Below, piece after piece: positions 56,471-64,000 of a stretch of 64,000 bases of DNA. Positions within the stretch are counted from its first letter, which is position 1. Each line of letters opens with the position of its first letter. This DNA comes from Agelas oroides (Eukaryota > Porifera > Demospongiae > Agelasida > Agelasidae). The stretch is taken from the NCBI GenBank assembly GCA_949130485.1, contig OX422188.1:261391-325390 (forward strand), given 5' to 3'. The translations under genes and the position numbers were made by a program. The notes beneath the pieces were generated by a model. It was not told the DNA's origin and searched no databases. It was given only the letters and a program-made list of their open reading frames with translations.

Positions 56471-56639
56471 ACTGGAGCATGCTACTATTAATATGACTCA
56501 GCTACTTCATTCCCCGCCTCCTTCACTCTGATCTGACTCAGCAATGTACAAATGGTTTAATTGGTGAGTAATTATCTCTAACTTATGGACAAAAGATGGC
56601 CTTTCAATGGTACAGATCCACAAATTTCCCAGGGATATA

Positions 56640-57199
56640 CCGTAGACTCTGGTTAATAAGCGCATGCGCTTATAAGTGTAAGCAGTAAGCAAATATGCGC
56701 CTAATAGAGGATATGCGCTTAATAAGGGATGCAATGAAAGCCACGCCCTACATGCGGGCATGAGGGCGCAGTAGATCGTTAGACATGTTCACGTGGCAAG
56801 TATAGACGTAACATCAGAAGGCTCCATCTTCCTTGAAGAGACCGTGATTCGCAGCCATCGTGTATTGAAGGAGATATGCGGGGTCTCTACGCGTCGTATG
56901 GGAGAAATTTTACTAGGCCTAGTAGTCCACTCGTAAGCCACAAAGGATGTGGCATGTGACTTTGTTAGCCAGAAGCGGGATAAACCTGTGTAGCTATTCC
57001 TTCTTTGACTTCAGGATGACCCTCGAGTGTGCTGGGTGTTTTTGATACCATGGTTTTCACTCGATCTCTCACCGCCATCGTGTACTCTATTTAATGCACA
57101 TGCGCTTAATAAATGATGCCGTGTACCAGGAAGGAAGCATGCGCCTAATAAATAATATGCGCCTAATAGCAAGGTGCGCCTAATAACCAGAGTTTACGG
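56640..57199. mobile_element. TA-flanked MITE (CCGTAGACTCTGGTTAATAAG)
   Basis: Ends CCGTAGACTCTGGTTAATAAG and inverse CCGTAAACTCTGGTTATTAGG, with TA at 56638-56639 and 57200-57201. Near both ends gcgcctaataa / gcgcttaataa motifs recur about six times. It lies just upstream of the candidate first exon. Confidence 0.8.
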
Positions 57200-57698
57200 T
57201 AGTAGTTTCTAATACTGTCCATTGGTAGGCGGGGTCACAGCAACTGCATATTTGTATTTTTCAGTGGCGTAGCCAGGCTGGGGCACACTAGGGCACGTGC
57301 CCTAGCAACTAGAGGCCGTGCCCCACCAATGTAGGCATGCATGCAAATTGTCGGCACTGATAGTATCGTTGTCGATCGCGAATCGGGCGCTAAACCATCA
57401 TGAAATCGAACGGCACAGTATCGCTATGTATATCTACAGAATTACGAGTCTCGTACGCTCACCGTATGCACGCAAGTTTGCCGTATAAGTGACATACACT
57501 GCACTACGATATGGCCTCAGAACCGACCTGGGAGGCTGTAAAAGTCTAAAAATTTTGTACAAATTAACGTAGTGTGCCCATGCTGTGCACTAGCATCGGC
57601 GATGTCCTGGCTACACCACTGGTCTTCTTGTTTGTGAAAAAGCAATGAACACAGACATCGAATGACAGGGAGAGCGATTCCAGGTTTATGGTTTGAGC

Positions 57699-58296
57699 TA
57701 GCCTCGTACCCAGGCCACGTGGGAGGAGGGAAAAGTGGCCTGGTATCCACTTAATAAACCTGGAATCGCTCCACGATTTCATGGGGTATCGTATACCATC
57801 GTTTACGAACCGTTAATCTTTACCGTATAGCTCCGAAGCATGTCCGTCTCGAGCTTATCCCGCGAACATGGCAGGTAAAGCGAGGACTTTGATAAAGCCC
57901 TCAATTCACTCTTTGTTGTATTGGAAAGGGAGATTTCACGTTGAAAGCAGAGCAGCTGGATGCGATCAAATGTATCTGCGATGGTAAAGACGTATTCCCG
58001 TGCTACGAGACTCTGCCGTCTGCAAGCACAGTGACAGTAGAACCGGCGGTGGTTGTAGCGTAGTCCTTGTCGTGTCACCCCTTGTGTCTCTGATAATGGA
58101 AGCCATCGCCGCGTAAACACAGCTGCCACACTGCAAGCCGCATATCTAGTTTGGTTATTTCTCCGCATAACAACCACGTGTAACTTGTCCATAATCGGAC
58201 TCGTTCGCGGAAGATTTCCGGAATCGTTCGCGCATGCGCTAACAGTGGATACCAGGCCACTTTTCCCTCCTCCCACGTAGCCTGGGTACGAGGCTA
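57699..58296. mobile_element. TAGCCTCGTACCCAGG MITE with 9-bp TSD
   Basis: Ends TAGCCTCGTACCCAGGCCAC and inverse; about 50-bp inverted repeats. ggtttgagc flanks it at 57690-57698 and 58297-58305, an exact 9-bp duplication. A 157-codon ORF inside (57803-58276, minus) has no recognisable domain. Confidence 0.9.
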
Positions 58297-59357
58297 GGTT
58301 TGAGCAGCATGCATATCCTAGGTTGGTGAATTCTACATTAGGGGACCCAAGGAAAAATCAAAGATTGAATAAACTTGACTCAAGTATGCTGAAATCCAAG
58401 AACCAAGTGACCTTGTTTGTGAACTAGTTACAATAGTTTCTATGACCTTTGTTCTTCCTAAAATATATAAAGCAAACAGAAGGTTATGTGCCAAAATATG
58501 GGATTTATAATTTATATGGGGGTTATATATGAACATATACTATAGTGCGTGGGCGGATCAAAGGTGCCGCATGGCGTCATATATGGCATATCCCCTGCTA
58601 ATGCGACTGCAGGGAGTATATTGCTGAGTCAGGGGTGCAATAAGCGGTTGAGCACAGAGAAACGGAAAATTTTTGTTTTTTGCAAAGGAAGGGGCAATTG
58701 TTCCCAGACCTCACTATAGGAGAGCCACTGCCAGCACTATAGAGCCCCTGCACTGTACTCAGTAAGTACTAGCACAGCGAAACTATTAAAAGCCAAAGCG
58801 TCACACAAATTTACCAGGTTTTCGTGCAGCGACACAGTGCTTACTTGGTGTGTTGAACCACGCACGGCTGGACAGATGCTACTGTTTCCCGGCAGCTAGC
58901 CACTACCCTGACGGATGCCGACGATTATTTTACTCGCCAGGTGGTTGATCCAGGGATAGCGCTAGGACCAGTTTGTATTCAATGAGTTGTTGCCACCACT
59001 GCCAGCTGAACTGTGAGGCTGGGTGTTCTACTGCCAGCTCGAACCATTGTTTCATGATCACCAGCTTCCGAGAGCGGCTGGGTAGCAAGCTAGTTGCCCA
59101 TCAGCATCATGGCCGAGCGCCAGCAGCATCTTAGTTTCAAGTCGACACGAGCGAAAGGCCCTTCATCATGGCTCAGACTCAGCCTTGACTGCAGAGATGT
59201 TTCAGGGGTCCTTTGGTGGCCTAAGCATACTTAAACTCATCCTTTTCCAGTCAAAAAGCAGCAGAAAATCACAACGACACTAGCTTCGTCGATTCAAAAT
59301 TCAAAAATACAATACCGGAAACGGAACCGCTTACGTAATCCACCCGCACAGTATAGT

Positions 59358-59548
59358 ATATATTATATGAACCATGGTAAGGTGGTGTATATCGCGAATC
59401 ATACTACCCTCGACCTCGGTCATTGGAAGTTTGCAGTTAGATATACCCATCACCTGCAGCTCAGGGAATATCTACTGCAAACTTCCTCTGACCTCGGTCT
59501 CAGGTAGTATATTCACCATATACACCTCCTTACCATGGTTTATATATA
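59358..59548. repeat. Foldback repeat
   Basis: Arms tatatgaaccatggtaagg... and ...ccttaccatggtttatata face each other; ctcgacctcggtcattgg pairs with the inner right arm. A decayed foldback element. Confidence 0.75.
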
Positions 59549-59892
59549 ACATACCTTTTAGTTTAACAGATAGCATATGCCTATTATCGCCACTCTCCAG
59601 TTCATCCAAGGTACTTCACACAGGAAACACTGAGTTATTTAAATGCTGTGACAATATCTAACAGCACAAAATTTTCCATCTGCTGGAAAGCTATTCCCCA
59701 TTTTTTGGTTCAAAGGTCAATGTGTGGCTGTGTAAACTTAGCAATATTGGGCGAATAAAAAAAAACATTCATCACCAAAGTGTAAGTGTGACTGTGTCAA
59801 TAACTATTCTGGACTAATGAATGTGCTTTAAAAATGTTTTTAAAAAATGTTGGCATACAAAGACTTGTGAAATACACATTCCTCGGTGCTTA

Positions 59893-60115
59893 TCAAAGAG
59901 TCGGTAGACTCTCTATGTAGGGATGGCATGGACATGCAATATATGCAATACTTAAGCAAAAGCCATATAACTTCACCACAAACACGCTAAAAGCTTATTT
60001 AAGTGCCCAGCCTTCCTCTTTGAGTGCCTTTATGATCAGCAAGACTCATGTAGTTGCCCAAAAGCCTCGCGGAAGACAGCTAAACACAAAACTGTGCAGT
60101 AGCGAAAGCGCCATT
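59893..60115 (-). repeat. Interspersed repeat, copy 2
   Basis: Inverted relative of 690-926 (agagtcggtagactctctatgtaggg ... aagcctcgcggaagacagctaaa). It is followed by a TTCG/TTTC microsatellite (60120-60178). Confidence 0.6.
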
Positions 60116-60217
60116 TTTCGTGTTCGTTCGTTCGTTCTTTCTTCCTTTCTTTCTTTCTTTCTTTTTTTTCTTTTCTTTCGTAACTGAGATTATGATCTAA
60201 AAAAATAAGGACGGAAA

Positions 60218-60474
60218 CAAGAAAATAAAAACATTAAAAATGTAAGAAGATGTGAGGGATTGCACACCAAAAAGTATGCAAACAAGGTAGGGATGAAATA
60301 AAAGTGAAGGCAGAGCCCTATATCCCTACATCTTTTTACACTATAGTGTGAAAAAGATGCACAGATAGGGCTTCGTATATTTTCCTTCACTTCTATTTCA
60401 TCCCTACTTTGTTTGCATACTTTTTGGTGTGCCATCCCTACATCTTCTTACATTTTAATGCTTTTATTTTCTTG
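60218..60474. repeat. Long hairpin element (257 bp)
   Basis: Arms of about 125 bp (caagaaaataaaa.cattaaaa ... ; gtatgcaaacaa; tagggatgaaata) pair almost fully around a centre at about 60346 (acactatagtgt). Confidence 0.85.
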
Positions 60475-60760
60475 TCCAATTAAGATCTGGTTCAACATAA
60501 ATGCATAAACATGGTGTCCAAACTTAGCACTTATACATTTTGTTGCTGCTAAAGCATGTACAGTACCCGATGAATACTTGTAAATGTGAGGAAAACAGTA
60601 CATTCCGTGTGCATGATACCAATACTTTCACCCTTCCATTCTCTCCGCTGTTACCTACAATCGAAACACCACTGTGAGCGTTACGTAGCAGGGAATCTTC
60701 AATCTGCCTGGAATGAGTGGAGAGCGCCGTCGCCTTCCGCATTCATTTCTCCTCGGTGAG

Positions 60761-61055
60761 TCAGAAAATGCCAGAGTAAGCTGCTGAATTCTCTAGATAG
60801 ATGCCCAACAGTGGTATTGTTATCAACGCTACGTATAACAACAGCCACGGCGAATCTGTCGGTCGACCAGGGCCACGGTTCACAGCTGGCGATGATCTCT
60901 TCGATTGCATCAAAGGATGTTCACCCCTGGGAGTCTCTACAGCGTAAGCTATAGGAGAGATTTCTGTGTTATCCGTGGAGTTGACATCGTTACAAATCGA
61001 TCCATCTCGCTTTTTCAGTAGCTGTTCAACTGCATTTGACACATGCAAAACCACT
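60761..61055 (-). CDS. Doubtful ORF with C-terminal hydrophobic segment
   Basis: A 97-codon minus-strand frame opens with GTG, not ATG, directly after an AG (possible 3' splice site at 61056). It reads VVLHVSNAVEQLLKKRDGS, a polar middle (VETPRGEHPLMQSKRSSP), then WLLLYVALITIPLLGIYLE, a likely transmembrane helix near the C-terminus. That would fit a terminal exon of a tail-anchored protein, but there is no supporting exon upstream. It could be chance. Confidence 0.3.
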
Positions 61056-63770
61056 CTATTTTATTCGAACGCGAAGGGAAATGTTTTTTTAACACATTCT
61101 AATTAATGCGGAACGGTCGCCAATACAATTATTTTTGGCCGTTCCATAAATTAGAGCGAATATGGTAACTCTCATGAGCGCCACTTCTGCATCCTTGCCG
61201 TTAAATTCCATGACTAAAGTAATGCCTTGAGAGCGTTACTAGCTTGGCATGTTGCTTCACGAGTTCGCAGCATTTCAGTATATGCTGTGCAGGTAGGGCA
61301 ATCTCACTGTACTACTGTAACACACTCTAGTTCCGGGTAGTGACGTCATTGCCCGGATAAATTTGACGTGTTTCCATTCCTTCTCTGTAGGTCTAATATC
61401 TATGATGGAAGAAGGGGTGAACTTTAAGGTGGCGGGATAGTCCCGTCCCGGTGGGCGCGTTTTATGAAATATGTCAACATGAAATTTCTATACAAGACTC
61501 CAGAGCTGCAAATCAGGATGACACACTGAAGCGTCAACACTTTTGGCCATAACTCAATTGTGTATTTTCAGAAATACAATTACCTTCATGTTAAGGAAGT
61601 TAGTTTGGCCATTATAAAGTTCTGTGTCACCATAGGGCCAATTCATTGATGGCAAATGTCTGGCCCGGTGCAGTTGCTGTGGATTAGCACTTGCGCCACA
61701 TTCCAACTGTAATATCAAACTTAAATAAGTCTACTTAGGCTTGTAGAGAAAAGTTAATTAAGTAGGCACACACAAGCACTCTTATGGCTTTTTTGTATTG
61801 GATCTTTTTTTTTTCTCTCCACTTGGGGTATAAAGTGTTGGAGGTTTTTTCAAAGTTTTGCCTAGCCACATGAAAGTGTTGCCAGCCCACTACAAAGGGC
61901 CATCAAAGGGACGCCTCCCCTGGTTGATTCTGGTTGCCACCATGGGAAATGCAAACAAGCAATGAATATTAATAGCAGCATCATGGTCACATGAGCATAA
62001 TTATTCATGAGTCAGAATTGGGTTGATCTACAATTTTAAGGTTGTCGATGACTAATGATTTTGTTAGTCATCACTTTTCATTGTGATGATTACACTTGGT
62101 GTACTGTGTAGACAGGTTCTGCGCCAACGAGAAGGGTGAGACAAGGTGGGTGGGTTTAGGCACGGGATGCTGTGCATACACATGGTGGCTATGTGGCTGG
62201 CTATAGGAAGGCCTTGGTCAGTACTGGGTAGACCAGTAACTGGCTCACTGCCTTTGAACAAATGGGCTTAGTAAATGCTACTCTCAGAGCTCCATATCTG
62301 AACGGGAGGCATTTTTAGTCTGAATGGGCATTGACTGGTCAAGTTGGTGTGGTTTAGAGTTCTAAATTGCACAAAATGGCTGAAGGAACCCTTGGATGAA
62401 GTTTTAAGTGTTAGACCCCAGTAAAAATGAACACAGGGTATTTTGAAAGGCTTCATAACCTAAAACTGGCCTCTGCAGAAAACTAACAGTGAGTTAATAA
62501 CTCAGACATACTAACTTCAGAATCAGCACTAAAGCTAACAGCGCAGACCAACAGCCAGAATAATGCTAACAAAACTAAGAAGTGTACATCTATATACCAC
62601 AGCCTTTAAACTCTGTAAATTGTATTGTATGAAGTATATATGACAACATTTTTGCATACTTCCATGACACAAATAATACATTTGGGGATGGCTTTAACCT
62701 ACCTGTGTTGGATTGGGGCAGGGTCTGGGAACAATGACCCATGGAAGCTACTATCACTACAGTGAAACTTTTCCTAATGGATATTATCAAAAGCAGACAT
62801 GTTGTTAAATTGGACAAAAATCTACAGTCTGGAGTAATTTTCTATTGGGTGCAATACTTTCCAGCTCTCCAAAATGCAGACACCTCCATATTCCACATAA
62901 TGGACATGTACACTAACAATACTTAACCACCTCCACCAGGCAGATGCTCATCTACCTCACCCACAAGACTGTCCACAACTACTGCTGGATATAATGACTA
63001 GACTGTTTCAGCATTATTAATTCTAGAAATAGCCTCTCGTTAATCTTTTTCCCAGTAGTGTACAAGTACATGTCATACAGCAAGAGAGAGTTCTGCTAAA
63101 TAGCTTTGTTGGCTGTAGCCTGAGTATGCATTGCCACACGTATCGGAATATAGCCTCATACCCAGGCTCCTCCCCAGAAAAATGGGGAGAGAACGTGGAA
63201 GATCTGATCACATGCCCGTGACGTATTATGTTTTGATAATCAAATTATTGCCCATGCAGTCCGTACTCAACGTTAAAGCACTGTATGGGCTTTGTTGAAG
63301 TTCTGGATGTCGCAGAGATGACAGATCAGCACTGGAAGGCTTGTAACCTACACCTCGTTCCACTCAAATGGCACTGGAGACTGTTGCTTTATTGACGTTC
63401 ACAGTGCTGGCTACTGCTCACTGCATGTCACTATGACACAGAACTCACAACTGTTCACAGAGGCCTTCCAATTGATGCCATAGTGAGCGATGGGTGACAC
63501 TGTGAACCTTCACAAGGCGATTGCCTTCCGAGCTGCTCGAACAGAACAATGTCGTAGCAGTATAGAACTTGGCGGTTCAGTAGAAGCTTTTAAATATTAT
63601 ACTGGTAACTTACCAGCTTGCTGGATAGCAGCAAACCAGCCTTCCAGTGCTGATCTGTCATCTCAGCAATATCCAGAACGCCCTTGCAGTGCTTAAATGC
63701 TGAGTATTGACTGCATGGCCAATAGTTACGGTGGCCAAGGGGTATAATGGGTTTCACGCGCGCTTTTCGA
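61056..63770. other. Stretch without recognised gene
   Basis: Contains a fragment of the 1-kb TTAA element end (TTAAGGTGGCGGG at about 61426), fragments of the CTTGGGGT and ACAACCTTGAAT repeats (61500-62045), a diverged relative of 9583-10070 (62060-62300), a TAGCCTCATACCCAGG end at 63153, and a long inverted pair 63297-63345 / 63633-63685. No exon is seen. Confidence 0.45.
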
Positions 63771-63774
63771 AATG

Positions 63775-64000
63775 ACCAAGGGAAAATTTCAACTGCAATT
63801 ACAACGTTCAACTTTCAACTGCGATTCAACTTTTCAACAGTGATTCGTTATTTCTGCTTGCAAAACTCAATCACCATTTTCAACGTTCAACTGCAATTTC
63901 AACACTCAACCGCGATTTGGTTTTTCAATGCTCAACCGCAATTTGTTTCAACGTTCATCTGCAATTCGACTTTTCAACGCTCAGCTGCGATTCCAACTTT
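63775..64000 (+). repeat. Degenerate minisatellite (TTCAAC ... CAACTGCGATT)
   Basis: About ten imperfect units of 18-28 bp based on ttcaacgttcaactgcaattt continue to the window edge. Confidence 0.8.

Noticed and set aside
60524..60742. Minus-strand ORF with a G|GTAACA donor as first exon of the Calx-beta gene
   Set aside because: It has no signal peptide and the donor is weak. The candidate at 56356-56470 fits phase and position better.

Overview
This window looks like metazoan nuclear DNA, not bacterial or viral. Coding sequence is sparse and split into short exons with GT/AG borders. Introns run up to about 13 kb and are filled with transposable elements, foldback repeats and microsatellites. 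No prokaryotic operon, rRNA or CRISPR array is visible. Calx-beta repeats, a Ngaro-like retrotransposon, a pogo-like transposon and a Crypton-type recombinase together suggest an early-branching invertebrate, with a demosponge as my best guess. The organism call is inference.

The backbone is one large minus-strand gene. I reconstructed 15 exons (1596 to 55984) that alternate first half and second half of a Calx-beta domain, with one exon (30322-30702) holding a whole domain. Every reconstructed junction is phase 1, and every junction I checked restores an open reading frame. The exons encode about 1051 residues in eight consecutive domains. A candidate first exon with a signal-peptide-like start lies at 56356-56470. 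The gene continues past the low-coordinate edge because exon 1596-1820 ends in a phase-1 donor. The acidic Ca2+-binding type loops and N-glycosylation sequons suggest a secreted or cell-surface adhesion protein. The last two domains (exons 3306-4499 and 1596-2772) come from a recent tandem duplication that also copied an intronic MITE and a (CA)n tract.

The introns hold the mobile DNA. 13213-19090 is a nearly intact Ngaro-type (DIRS-order) tyrosine-recombinase retrotransposon on the minus strand: gag-like ORF, RT/RNase H, and a recombinase overlapping RT by ATGA. It is flanked by split direct repeats in the order A1 - ORFs - B1 - A2 - B2. The repeats are almost identical, so it is young. 31824-34971 is a decayed pogo/Tigger-like DNA transposon (HTH_psq, DDE, PHD-like C-terminus). 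48029-49593 is a broken Crypton/DUF3504 recombinase pseudogene. A gag remnant lies at 5380-5960, a zinc-ribbon fragment near 39100-39400, and a tRNA-derived SINE near 30900-31285.

At least seven families of short non-autonomous elements can be delimited by terminal inverted repeats and target-site duplications. They include a TAGYCTCG family with 9-bp duplications (five copies, some nested), 1-kb TTAA elements (three copies, two in tandem sharing one TTAA), TTAACYCTTTACC elements, several TA-flanked families (one carrying a HIRAN-like ORF), and large foldbacks. From 57200 to 64000 I find no convincing gene, only repeats, foldbacks and one doubtful ORF with a C-terminal hydrophobic segment.
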